Below are positions 6,009 through 11,661 of a stretch of DNA of 15,584 nt, piece after piece (the stretch's first letter is position 1; each line of letters starts with the position of its first letter). The translations under genes and the position numbers were made by a program. The DNA is from Bacillota bacterium (GTDB lineage: Bacteria > Bacillota > Clostridia > Oscillospirales > Ethanoligenentaceae), in assembly GCA_023391535.1 (NCBI GenBank), contig JAEWAU010000077.1:1-15584 (forward strand). Direction: 5' to 3'. The notes beneath the pieces were generated by a model. It ran no database searches. It was not told where the DNA came from and saw nothing but the letters and a program-made list of their open reading frames with translations.

Positions 6009-8060
6009 TTACATCGGCTTTGCGTTCCCGGAGCTTTCTTCCGGCGCGGGAGCCGTTTCGGCCTGCGGCGCCGCGGCGGGCGCCGGGTTCGCGTCTGCGG
6101 GAGCCTCCGCCCTGGGCGCGGAAGGCATCTCCACGCCGAGCTTCGAGAGCGTGAGCAAATTGAGCAGCACCGAAAGAATGCCGCCGTCGCTCTGCTTCTC
6201 CGCGCCTCCCATGTTTACAACGGTCGTGGGCACGAGCGGGATTTTGGATTCGCGCATCGCCTCGGAGAGCTTGTCGGCGATCTCCTGCGTGAGCCGGTAG
6301 CCCGAACCGCCGTAGGCTTCCACCTGCTTCTGGATGGCCGTCGCCTTTGCGGTGCCCACGGCGGCTTCCTTTTCGGCCTCCGCGTTGCCTTCGAGGCGCA
6401 CGCGCTCGGCGTCGGCCCGCGCGATGGAGACGATCTTGTTGGCTTCCTGCGCGGCCTTGCGCGCAATGGCCTCGCCTTCGTTGGCCGCCACGTCGATGGC
6501 GATCTTGGACTGCGTGAGCGCCGTCTGGTTCTGCGCGGCGGCCTGCGCCTCGCGCAGGCTGCGCTCGGTTTCGGCGGCTTCGCGCTGCTTGTCGTAGGTG
6601 ACCTTCTGCTCCTCGGCGATCTGCCGGTCGCGCAGCTGGGTGAGGATGTTCTCGATGCGGCTGTCGCCCGGGGCGGCCTCCGGCGTACCGATGAGCACCT
6701 CTTCAAGGCTGAGGTTGTAGGCCGCGAACTTCTCGCGCATCTCCACCACCGCGCGTTCGCGGATGGCGCTGCGCTCCTGGATCAGCTCGATGAGCGTCTT
6801 GGTTTGGGCAATATCCTTGAAATACGCGGAAACCAGCGGGTCCAGCGACTGATTGACGAGCTTGGTAAGATCCCCGAAGCGCTGGATGACCCAAGGCGCC
6901 TCCTTGTAATCGATGTGCATCACGACGGAAAGCGGCAGCATCGGCTCGAACGCGTCCTTGGTGATGATATCCACCTCGGCGAGGTCGGCGTCGTATTTCT
7001 GCCCGCCGCTCTCATCCTTCTTCCACTTGAGGATGATGTTGGTGGTGGGCACCAGCGAGATGGCGCCCGCGTCGGTGTTGAACGCGTATTTGCCGGGCAT
7101 CAGCGGCTCGGCCAGCACGCCCTTGCAGCCGGCCTTTACCAGCTCGCCGTGGCCGTACTCCTCGCCCGTGGTGTCGGCTCCGCGCTTGCCGTAGAACGAC
7201 GTGACCACGCCCACGTACCCGATGGGGACAATGGTTTTGGGCCGCAGCTCCACCGTGGCGAACAGGCGGTTGATGTAATAGGTGCCGTCCGTGAGCACCT
7301 GGAGCTGTTTGCCGCGGCAGCCGCCCTCGGCAAGGAAATGCTCCGGGTCCTGAAAGCTCGCGTGGCCGTTGCCCACGTCGGGCGCAATAATCTCATTCTG
7401 CGCAATGGAAGGCCCGTCGTGCACGGTGACGATGCCGAGCATGTCGCTCGCGTCGCCCATGCCGGGCGTGCGCGGCCCCGCGCTGATGATGACCACGGGC
7501 GTGAACGCATTGCGCGCCTTGAGCGTGTTCTCAAGGCTCTGAAGCTCGGAGAGCTCGCGGGCTCCGGCGGCGATGGATTTGATGCCCGAGGTGGTGACGA
7601 CGATGAACTGGGCGAGGTTGATGGCGTAGGTGCCCTCGCGGAGGATACCGCGCTGCGGGCCGCGCTGCCCGCCGTTTTTCAAAAAGCCGCGCACGTCCTG
7701 AAAGTTATCCGCTTCCGGAACCACGCGCCCGAGGGTCTGCTGCGGCGCGAGGGGAACGCCGTCGCGGGCGAACACATAGGCCATTTCGCCCTGCGAAACG
7801 GTGAGGAGCGGATACCGGTGGATGCGGTACATCAGCGCCGTGCGGAAGTGGACGCCGCCGCGCAGCAGGTCGGGCATATAGCCCGCCTCTCCGTTTAACG
7901 CGATGATGGAATTTTTGAGCGAGCCTTTGAAGCTGAACCATTTTTCCACCACGGCTACTTCGCTCGGCTTGATGACGCGCAGGCCCAGGATTTTGAAAAT
8001 GAGGAGCCAGAGGACGATCAGCCCTCCCACGACGTAGAGGACCGGCAGGAGATTACCCAT
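6009..8060 (-). CDS. SPFH/flotillin-like membrane protein
   Basis: This 683-residue protein is of the SPFH (band 7/flotillin) superfamily, whose members form large membrane-associated oligomers. One N-terminal helix (about 5-27) anchors it. Residues 28-345 contain repeated beta modules with recurring Gly-x-Tyr-x-x-Asn segments: GTYAIN at 143, GTYYIN at 259 and GKYAFN at 323. The SPFH core spans about 345-460 (VVMHIDYKEAPWVIQRFGDL). Residues about 465-580 are a long Ala/Glu/Lys/Arg-rich helix predicted to form the coiled coil typical of flotillins. After residue 600 comes a short conserved segment, then an Ala/Pro-rich tail (646-675). The start at 8060 follows AGAAAGGAAGG by about 7 nt; more upstream frame is non-coding leader. 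It is longer than bacterial FloT/FloA proteins. It appears monocistronic, with a structured leader upstream. Its cellular role is unknown. Confidence 0.88.
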   Translation of the reverse strand: MGNLLPVLYVVGGLIVLWLLIFKILGLRVIKPSEVAVVEKWFSFKGSLKNSIIALNGEAGYMPDLLRGGVHFRTALMYRIHRYPLLTVSQGEMAYVFARDGVPLAPQQTLGRVVPEADNFQDVRGFLKNGGQRGPQRGILREGTYAINLAQFIVVTTSGIKSIAAGARELSELQSLENTLKARNAFTPVVIISAGPRTPGMGDASDMLGIVTVHDGPSIAQNEIIAPDVGNGHASFQDPEHFLAEGGCRGKQLQVLTDGTYYINRLFATVELRPKTIVPIGYVGVVTSFYGKRGADTTGEEYGHGELVKAGCKGVLAEPLMPGKYAFNTDAGAISLVPTTNIILKWKKDESGGQKYDADLAEVDIITKDAFEPMLPLSVVMHIDYKEAPWVIQRFGDLTKLVNQSLDPLVSAYFKDIAQTKTLIELIQERSAIRERAVVEMREKFAAYNLSLEEVLIGTPEAAPGDSRIENILTQLRDRQIAEEQKVTYDKQREAAETERSLREAQAAAQNQTALTQSKIAIDVAANEGEAIARKAAQEANKIVSIARADAERVRLEGNAEAEKEAAVGTAKATAIQKQVEAYGGSGYRLTQEIADKLSEAMRESKIPLVPTTVVNMGGAEKQSDGGILSVLLNLLTLSKLGVEMPSAPRAEAPADANPAPAAAPQAETAPAPEESSGNAKPM

Positions 8061-8233
8061 AAACACGCCTTCCTTTCTGCGGCCCGGGCGGATTTGCCCG
8101 GGCCGGTCTCGGTGCTTCGTTTGCTGCCTTCCTTGCTTTTCTTTTATAGGAAACATACGTCCGGCGCGCCGGCGTATGAGGAGCAGGCACATGCCCGCCG
8201 TCTGTTTTTTCCGCGCGTTTCGACGAAATCCAA

Positions 8234-8255
8234 CAAAAAAAGGTTCCGGAACCTT
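8234..8255 (-). terminator. Palindrome/T-run: leader terminator or operator
   Basis: AAGGTTCCGGAACCTT (8240-8255) is a perfect 16-bp palindrome. On the minus strand its right arm runs into seven Ts, the form of a small intrinsic terminator. It lies about 45-60 nt after the predicted transcription start and about 175 nt before the SPFH start codon. It could therefore attenuate that gene, end a short RNA, or be a protein-binding site. Confidence 0.5.
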
Positions 8256-8258
8256 GCT

Positions 8259-8294
8259 GCAGCGGGCGAACCCGCGCCGTTTGCCCTCCGCTGC
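8259..8294 (-). ncRNA. Leader hairpin at predicted 5' end of SPFH transcript
   Basis: The minus-strand arms GCAGCGGAGGGC and GCCCGCTGC pair with one bulged or mismatched position around a GC-rich loop. The hairpin begins only a few bases after the predicted transcription start (about 8297) and is followed at once by the palindromic terminator. The arrangement is that of a short attenuated leader or small RNA of about 64 nt. It does not match a riboswitch class I can name. Confidence 0.35.
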
Positions 8295-8303
8295 AATATG
8301 GGA

Positions 8304-8331
8304 ATTATAACATACCCCCGGCAGGATACAA
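8304..8331 (-). promoter_or_regulatory. Extended -10 promoter, leader of SPFH gene
   Basis: The minus-strand -10 is a perfect TATAAT (8304-8309) preceded by TGT, giving an extended TGnTATAAT. The -35 is TTGTAT (8326-8331) with a 16-bp spacer. It is the strongest housekeeping-type promoter in this gap. Confidence 0.7.
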
Positions 8332-8602
8332 GGCCGGAATTCGGACGGTTTGTGCGGATTTGTGTCAAATTTGTCAATCTCCCCGTATCCGCCGCGCCGG
8401 AATTTTTCGGAACCTTTCGGGCGTTTATGCCGCCGCGCGGCGCGCGGCGCTTCGATGCGGCAAAGCGGCGATCATCGTGTGAAAAAGCGGCATTTATTTC
8501 CATATTCGTATTGCGCGGTTGTGCGGCGTATTCTTGCATTTTCTCTTTCAATCGCCGTTTTTCTCTGTTTTCCTCTGCTTTCATTTTTTTGGGGGGCGGC
8601 CT

Positions 8603-9085
8603 TCAGCCTTTCGCGAACAGCAGGGATGCCTGCAATACGCCGGCATACGCCGCCCAGAGCAGCAGCGGCAGCAGCAGGAAGCCGGCGGCGCGGTCCGCGC
8701 GGAAGAACCGCACGGTGGCCAGCAGCAGGTACAGCAGCAGGAGCAGCAGGCACACGAACGCGGCGAAATGCAGCCCCAGCGCGAAAAAGAGTACGCTCCA
8801 CAGCACCTGGAACGCGAGCTGCAGCAAAAACGCCGAAAGCGCCCCTTTCGCCCTTTCCCCGTCTTTACGCCACACGCGCCAGAAGGCGATGCCCGAAAGC
8901 AGGTAAAGCGCGCCCCAAACCGGCCCGAACGCCCACGCGGGCGGGGCGAACGCCGGCTTTTGCAGCATGGCGTAGATTTCCCCGGCGTTTTGCGACGCGA
9001 GCGCTCCGAGCGCCCCCGCTCCGAACGTCAGCAGCAGCGAGGCGACGAGCTTCAAAGCCGAGCTCCCTTTTGCCGAATCCGCCAT
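8603..9085 (-). CDS. tspO: TspO/MBR family protein
   Basis: This 160-residue membrane protein has five hydrophobic helices, the length and topology of TspO (tryptophan-rich sensory protein, or peripheral benzodiazepine receptor homologue). The family signature is clear: KPAFAPPAWAFGPVW at 43-57, then LQLAFQVLWSVLFF at 88-101, and PLLLWAAYAGVLQASL in the last helix. TspO proteins bind porphyrins and are linked to tetrapyrrole and stress responses; the function in anaerobic Firmicutes is not settled. ATG 9085 follows AAGGAG at 5 nt; a GTG six bases upstream is the only alternative. The gene stands alone, divergent from mazF. A 20-bp tandem repeat lies 40-80 nt upstream. Confidence 0.92.
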   Translation of the reverse strand: MADSAKGSSALKLVASLLLTFGAGALGALASQNAGEIYAMLQKPAFAPPAWAFGPVWGALYLLSGIAFWRVWRKDGERAKGALSAFLLQLAFQVLWSVLFFALGLHFAAFVCLLLLLLYLLLATVRFFRADRAAGFLLLPLLLWAAYAGVLQASLLFAKG

Positions 9086-9124
9086 ACGCACTCCTTCTCC
9101 CGGTTTTCACCGTACGTCCCATTC

Positions 9125-9164
9125 TATGCCCGCGCGCGCACCGTTATGCCCGGGCGCGCACCGA
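9125..9164. repeat. Two tandem 20-bp repeats upstream of tspO
   Basis: The units at 9125-9144 and 9145-9164 begin TATGCCCGCGCGCGCACC and TATGCCCGGGCGCGCACC and agree at 18 of 20 positions. They are directly adjacent with no spacer. They lie 40-80 nt upstream of the tspO start, where a regulator could bind side by side at about two helical turns. Confidence 0.6.
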
Positions 9165-9168
9165 ACTC

Positions 9169-9189
9169 GGACAAAGTGAAAAGTTGTCC
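9169..9189. promoter_or_regulatory. Inverted repeat GGACAA-N9-TTGTCC
   Basis: A perfect 6-bp inverted repeat with a 9-bp spacer lies next to the tandem repeats in the tspO-mazF divergent region. It may be an operator half-site pair, but no known regulator is assigned. Confidence 0.3.
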
Positions 9190-9303
9190 CACATCACACC
9201 GGCGGCGAATATACTGAACCAGAAGCGAAAATATTTTTCCCGCTTTGCCAATACCCGACAGACATCTGTTTTGAAATATATGGATATTCAAGGGAATTTC
9301 ATG

Positions 9304-9331
9304 TTTAAACGGCGCATTTTTGCGGCACAAT
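9304..9331 (+). promoter_or_regulatory. Weak promoter candidate before mazF
   Basis: TTTAAA (9304-9309) and CACAAT (9326-9331) with a 16-bp spacer each match consensus at four of six positions. The -10 lies about 20 nt before repeat copy A, much like the better promoter before copy B at dacF. Confidence 0.25.
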
Positions 9332-9351
9332 AAAAATGGTTCCGGCAATCC

Positions 9352-9454
9352 TGCAGCATTTCCAGAAAAGATGGATGCATTCCGAAGCGATTCGCCTTTT
9401 GCCGGAGGCAAACAGACGAATCGCGGCTTCCCCCGATTTTTATGGAATTGCCGC
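9352..9454 (+). repeat. Structured ~100-bp repeat, copy A
   Basis: This copy begins TGCAGCATTTCCAGAAAAG and ends TTTTTATGGAATTGCCGCC. The ends are imperfect inverted repeats. The inner stem is GCGATTCG paired with CGAATCGC, and a small apical hairpin is TTTGCC-GGA-GGCAAA. Flanking GAAG and CTTC extend the stem past a bulge. It lies 58 nt upstream of the mazF start in the same orientation, so it is probably in the mazF leader. Confidence 0.85.
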
Positions 9455-9512
9455 CATGCGCTTCCGAGGCGCCGCCGGGGCCGTAGAAAATCTTACCGGA
9501 GAGTGGAGAGTC

Positions 9513-9890
9513 GTGACGGTTCACAGAGGAGAAATCTATTACGCCGATCTCAGCCCCGTTGTCGGGTCCGAGCAAGGCGGCGTGCGGCCGGTGCTGATCG
9601 TGCAGAACGACGTCGGCAACCGGTACAGTCCCACCGTGATCGCGGCGGCGATCACGAGCCAAACAGCTAAAACGCGGCTGCCCACGCACATCAACATCAA
9701 TGCCGACAGCTGCGGGCTTTCGAAAAATTCCGTGGTGCTTCTCGAACAGATTCGGACCCTCGACAAGAGGAGGCTCAAAGAGCGCATGGGCACGCTGGAT
9801 ATACCTTCCATGCAGAAGGTGGACAATGCGCTCACCATCAGTTTCGGGCTTGGCCTGAAAGGTTCCAGCCGGGGCGTGGAACATACATAA
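9513..9890 (+). CDS. mazF: MazF/PemK-family endoribonuclease toxin
   Basis: This 125-residue protein is a MazF/EndoA (NdoA)-type toxin, a sequence-specific mRNA endoribonuclease. The N-terminal RGEIYYADLSPVVGSEQGG is the family hallmark. R25 (in GVRPVLIVQND) and T48 (in AAAITSQ) match the catalytic Arg and Thr of B. subtilis MazF. The start is GTG 9513 with GTGGAGAG upstream; longer in-frame starts would translate repeat copy A and are rejected. The usual ribbon-helix-helix antitoxin gene directly upstream is absent: 9086-9512 contains no plausible plus-strand small gene. Standalone mazF genes are known in Firmicutes, so the antitoxin may be elsewhere. An intrinsic terminator follows. Confidence 0.93.
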   Translation: MTVHRGEIYYADLSPVVGSEQGGVRPVLIVQNDVGNRYSPTVIAAAITSQTAKTRLPTHININADSCGLSKNSVVLLEQIRTLDKRRLKERMGTLDIPSMQKVDNALTISFGLGLKGSSRGVEHT

Positions 9891-9920
9891 AACTGTCCCG
9901 GAAAAGAATACCCGATTTTC

Positions 9921-9965
9921 GGCGCTGTGAAACGCAAATTCTGCGCTTTGCGGCGCCCCTTTTTT
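9921..9965 (+). terminator. Intrinsic terminator after mazF
   Basis: GGCGC...GCGCC arms with an inner AAACGC/GCG-C-TTT pairing enclose an AAATTCT loop, followed by CC and TTTTTT. It is about 30 nt downstream of the mazF stop. Confidence 0.75.
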
Positions 9966-9971
9966 GCCCGG

Positions 9972-10001
9972 GAATAACGTGCGCGCGCCGCGCGAATACT
10001 A
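9972..10001 (+). promoter_or_regulatory. Sigma-G-like forespore promoter for coat genes
   Basis: GAATA (9972-9976) fits the forespore sigma -35 GHATR, and AATACTA (9995-10001) matches CATnHTA at six of seven positions, with an 18-bp spacer. It is about 110 nt upstream of the first coat-like gene. It is consistent with sporulation control but is a short motif in GC-rich sequence. Confidence 0.4.
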
Positions 10002-10003
10002 TG

Positions 10004-10058
10004 AGCAGTTCCATTTCTGTTCGGGAGAAGCCGAAAAAAAACCTGCAGGAAATGCCGC
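10004..10058 (-). repeat. Possible degenerate short copy of structured repeat
   Basis: On the minus strand this begins GCGGCATTTCCTGCAGG and ends AGAAATGGAACTGC, resembling the ends of the five full copies. It is only about 55 nt long. A small TTCGG-CTTCTC-CCGAA stem replaces the usual middle. This may be a deleted relative or chance similarity. Confidence 0.3.
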
Positions 10059-10120
10059 CGCACAAAATCCGTTTCCTATCGGGCTTCGTACCGCTATTGT
10101 AGAAGGAAGGATGGACCGCA

Positions 10121-10306
10121 ATGCCCAATATCACCGACCGGGAGCTGGAAACGCTGCAGAATCTGCTCGGGAACGAGCAGGTGCTCGTAAAAAAGTACCG
10201 CTTTTTCGCCTCCTCCTGCACCGATCCTCAGCTCCGCGTCAAATTCCAGCAGATGGCGGCGCGCCACACGGACCATTTCAACCGCCTGCTCAGCTACCTG
10301 AACTGA
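10121..10306 (+). CDS. Small spore coat protein-like (CotF family)
   Basis: This 61-residue, mostly helical protein resembles the small CotF-type coat proteins of Clostridia. The core DRELETLQNLLGNEQVLVKKY followed by FASSCTDPQLRVKFQQMAARH is two helices of the ferritin-like CotF fold, ending with a conserved His. The start at 10121 follows AAGGAAGG at about 10 nt. It is about two-thirds the length of the next gene and appears to be its paralogue: both have DRE, then Y..FA..C..P.LR, then H at matching places. The two are 54 nt apart and likely co-transcribed from a forespore-type promoter. The coat role rests on family resemblance only. Confidence 0.75.
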   Translation: MPNITDRELETLQNLLGNEQVLVKKYRFFASSCTDPQLRVKFQQMAARHTDHFNRLLSYLN

Positions 10307-10360
10307 ACACACCGCCGAAAGGCGCAGCGCCGAAAATGCGCGGAAAGGAAAGCCGCACCG

Positions 10361-10639
10361 ATGGATCAGAATCAGAACAGCGCCAACGTCCTGGGCGACC
10401 GGGAAATGCTGGAGGATTTTATCTCCTCCCAAAAGCACCTCACGGAAAGCTATAATGCATTCGCCAATACCTGTGCCACGCCCAATCTGCGAGACGAATA
10501 CATGAACATCCTCAAAGACGAGCACCAGATTGAGGCGGAGCTGCTCGACGAGTCGCTCAAGCGGGGCTGGATGCAGATTCAGCAGGCAGACCTGCAAAAA
10601 GCGGCGCAGCTTAAGCAGCAATATCAGAACGCTTTTTAG
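10361..10639 (+). CDS. Spore coat protein, CotF family
   Basis: This 92-residue helical protein is of the CotF coat family. LGDREMLEDFISSQKHLTES and YNAFANTCATPNLRDEY form the core, then NILKDEHQIEAELLDES, and a Gln-rich end (QIQQADLQKAAQLKQQYQ) as is common in this family. GGAAAGGAAAG precedes the ATG. It follows the smaller paralogue by 54 nt. Its TAG stop (10637-10639) is the first three bases of structured repeat copy E, so the repeat may have supplied the stop codon, and the original C-terminus may have been slightly longer. A long hairpin at 10757-10806 is the likely transcript end. Confidence 0.85.
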   Translation: MDQNQNSANVLGDREMLEDFISSQKHLTESYNAFANTCATPNLRDEYMNILKDEHQIEAELLDESLKRGWMQIQQADLQKAAQLKQQYQNAF

Positions 10640-10738
10640 CAATTCCGGTAAAGATTGAGAAAAGCCGTATTTTGTCTCGGTTTGGCAAAATACCCCCGAA
10701 ATATCCCGGAATGATCCGATCTTTTCTGGAAATGCTGC
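10637..10738 (-). repeat. Structured ~100-bp repeat, copy E
   Basis: On the minus strand this copy begins TGCAGCATTTCCAGAAAAG and ends with CCGGAATTGCTA. The inner stem is GTATTTTG paired with CAAAATAC, AT-rich where the other copies are GC-rich. The 3' arm segment CTTTTCTCAATCTTTACC is closely shared with neighbouring copy C, suggesting that these two are the most closely related pair. It abuts and overlaps the stop codon of the coat gene. Confidence 0.85.
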
Positions 10739-10756
10739 AGGCTGGCGGGAAACCGC

Positions 10757-10806
10757 CCGGCAAACGGCTCCGGACCGCGCGGGCGCGTTCCGGAGCCTTT
10801 TGCCGG
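10757..10806. terminator. Long hairpin between two repeats, terminator for coat genes
   Basis: CCGGCAAA-C-GGCTCCGGA pairs with TCCGGAGCC-TTTTGCCGG, giving a stem of about 17 bp with one bulge. Its TTTT lies inside the plus-strand arm, so it can end the coat operon, with a complementary form on the other strand. It occupies the space between repeat copies E and C. Confidence 0.6.
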
Positions 10807-10808
10807 TT

Positions 10809-10908
10809 TATAGCAACTTCATAAAAAATTGAGAAAAGTTGCGTTCCGCCCCTCCGGCGGAAAGGCGGAACGCTTCGGAACCTGCCAAACTTTTCTGGAA
10901 ATGCTGTA
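10809..10908 (-). repeat. Structured ~100-bp repeat, copy C
   Basis: On the minus strand it begins TACAGCATTTCCAGAAAAG and ends TTATGAAGTTGCTATA, imperfect inverted repeats with TA at both ends. The inner stem GCGTTCCGCC pairs perfectly with GGCGGAACGC. It lies directly downstream of the SASP gene and its terminator, in the same orientation as that gene. Confidence 0.88.
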
Positions 10909-10917
10909 AAGAGCACA

Positions 10918-10953
10918 AAAAGCGGAGGACCTCCCATAACGGGAAGCCCTCCA
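10918..10953 (-). terminator. Intrinsic terminator after SASP gene
   Basis: On the minus strand GGAGGGCTTCCC and GGGAGGTCCTCC pair around a GTTAT loop and are followed by GCTTTTTG. It begins about 10 nt after the stop codon. Confidence 0.8.
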
Positions 10954-10959
10954 GAGGTC

Positions 10960-11127
10960 TTATTTTGGTACGTTGCGCTCCGCCATCTCAATCGCCTTTT
11001 TGACGATATTGCCGCAATCGCGGCTTGAAACGGAACCCCAGCCCTCGCGTTTGACCTGTTCGTCAACCCCGAGTTCCTTGGCTATTTCATATTTGAGCTG
11101 CTCGCTCATCATGGAATGCCTGCCCAT
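10960..11127 (-). CDS. Alpha/beta-type small acid-soluble spore protein
   Basis: This 55-residue protein is an alpha/beta-type SASP, which coats and protects spore DNA and is degraded by the Gpr protease at germination. YEIAKELG contains the expected Gpr site (E-I-A). The C-terminal half REGWGSVSSRDCG then NIVKKAIEMAE matches the variant common in Clostridia with EGWG and (R/K)DxGNxVK. The start at 11127 follows AAGGGGG at about 8 nt; an in-frame ATG six codons upstream overlaps that site and is less likely. Its upstream region is shared with the divergent carboxypeptidase gene. I could not find a convincing forespore promoter. Confidence 0.9.
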   Translation of the reverse strand: MGRHSMMSEQLKYEIAKELGVDEQVKREGWGSVSSRDCGNIVKKAIEMAERNVPK

Positions 11128-11466
11128 CGCTAAGACCCCCTTCATGGTGTTGCCATGATACGCTTCAAAGAGAGGCGTTTCCGGGATGCACGGATTCCGG
11201 TTCGGCGCGTTTAGCTTTCGTTTTCCCGCCATAAGCGGGAAGGACGCGAGCCCTTCGTGTCTTCCGCTTCGTCCGTGCGCTCTTATTGTGTGCGCGCCGC
11301 GCAAAGATATGCGCCTCCAAAAAACGGCTGCGGCATCCTGGCAAAAGCAAAAATATTTCTTTGTTTCCCGGTTTATTTTGAACGCGCAGCCGCCAAAGCG
11401 GCCGTATCGCGCATAAACCGCCCCGCGCGCGCATAAGATTGCACCGGCACGGTTCGCCGATCCGCC
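11128..11466. other. Divergent intergenic region, SASP/dacF
   Basis: About 340 nt without a supported gene. It contains the SASP upstream region and a short CCCGC-CATAA-GCGGG hairpin near 11225-11239. The plus-strand and minus-strand open frames here have no ribosome binding sites or recognisable motifs. Confidence 0.5.
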
Positions 11467-11495
11467 TTGCGAAAAAGTGCGGAATATGATACAAT
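11467..11495 (+). promoter_or_regulatory. Sigma-A type promoter of dacF-like gene
   Basis: TTGCGA (11467-11472) and TACAAT (11490-11495) have a 17-bp spacer and lie in an AT-rich patch. The predicted start near 11502 is about 9 nt before repeat copy B, so that repeat makes up nearly the whole leader. Confidence 0.65.
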
Positions 11496-11510
11496 ATAAA
11501 TAATGCCGTT

Positions 11511-11610
11511 TCCAGCATTTCTGGAAAAACCGGCATATTTCAATGCATTTCGCCGAATCGAGAGAGACAGACGGAATGCAGTTCCTCCCGATCTTTATGG
11601 AATTGCTATA
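11511..11610 (+). repeat. Structured ~100-bp repeat, copy B
   Basis: It begins TCCAGCATTTCTGGAAAA and ends TTTATGGAATTGCTATA. The inner stem TGCATTTCG pairs with CGGAATGCA, including one G-U pair. The first arm can also fold on itself (TTTCCAG...CTGGAAA). It ends 51 nt before the carboxypeptidase ATG, in the same orientation, close to the 58-nt spacing of copy A before mazF. Confidence 0.85.
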
Positions 11611-11661
11611 GCGATGCGGCCCGGAAAACGGCCGGACATCCGGAAGGGGCGACAAAGCGTT

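Larger units (their letters stand above)
8061..8602. other. 542-nt non-coding region with structured leader
   Basis: No gene is supported. It holds the promoter, leader hairpin and palindromic terminator described separately. A further hairpin (8154-8178) has arms CATACG and CGTATG around the perfect palindrome CCGGCGCGCCGG. A GC-rich GCGCGGCGCGCGGCGC run lies near 8434-8450. The 146-codon minus-strand frame crossing this region lacks a ribosome binding site and runs through the promoter and terminator signals. Confidence 0.5.

Noticed and set aside
4244..7898. Two long plus-strand frames (636 and 773 codons) opposite the MFS and SPFH genes
   Set aside because: Both are antisense to genes with clear family motifs and have His/Arg/Gly-rich shadow composition.
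8144..8584. 146-codon minus-strand frame upstream of the SPFH gene
   Set aside because: No ribosome binding site, mixed charged composition, and it spans a good promoter and a T-run terminator.
9336..9512. N-terminal extension of MazF
   Set aside because: It would translate repeat copy A, and the family start MTVHRGEIYY with a nearby ribosome binding site is at 9513.
10611..11066. 151-codon minus-strand frame whose protein shows two similar segments
   Set aside because: The internal similarity is just repeat copies C and E translated; the frame also overlaps the SASP gene and its terminator.
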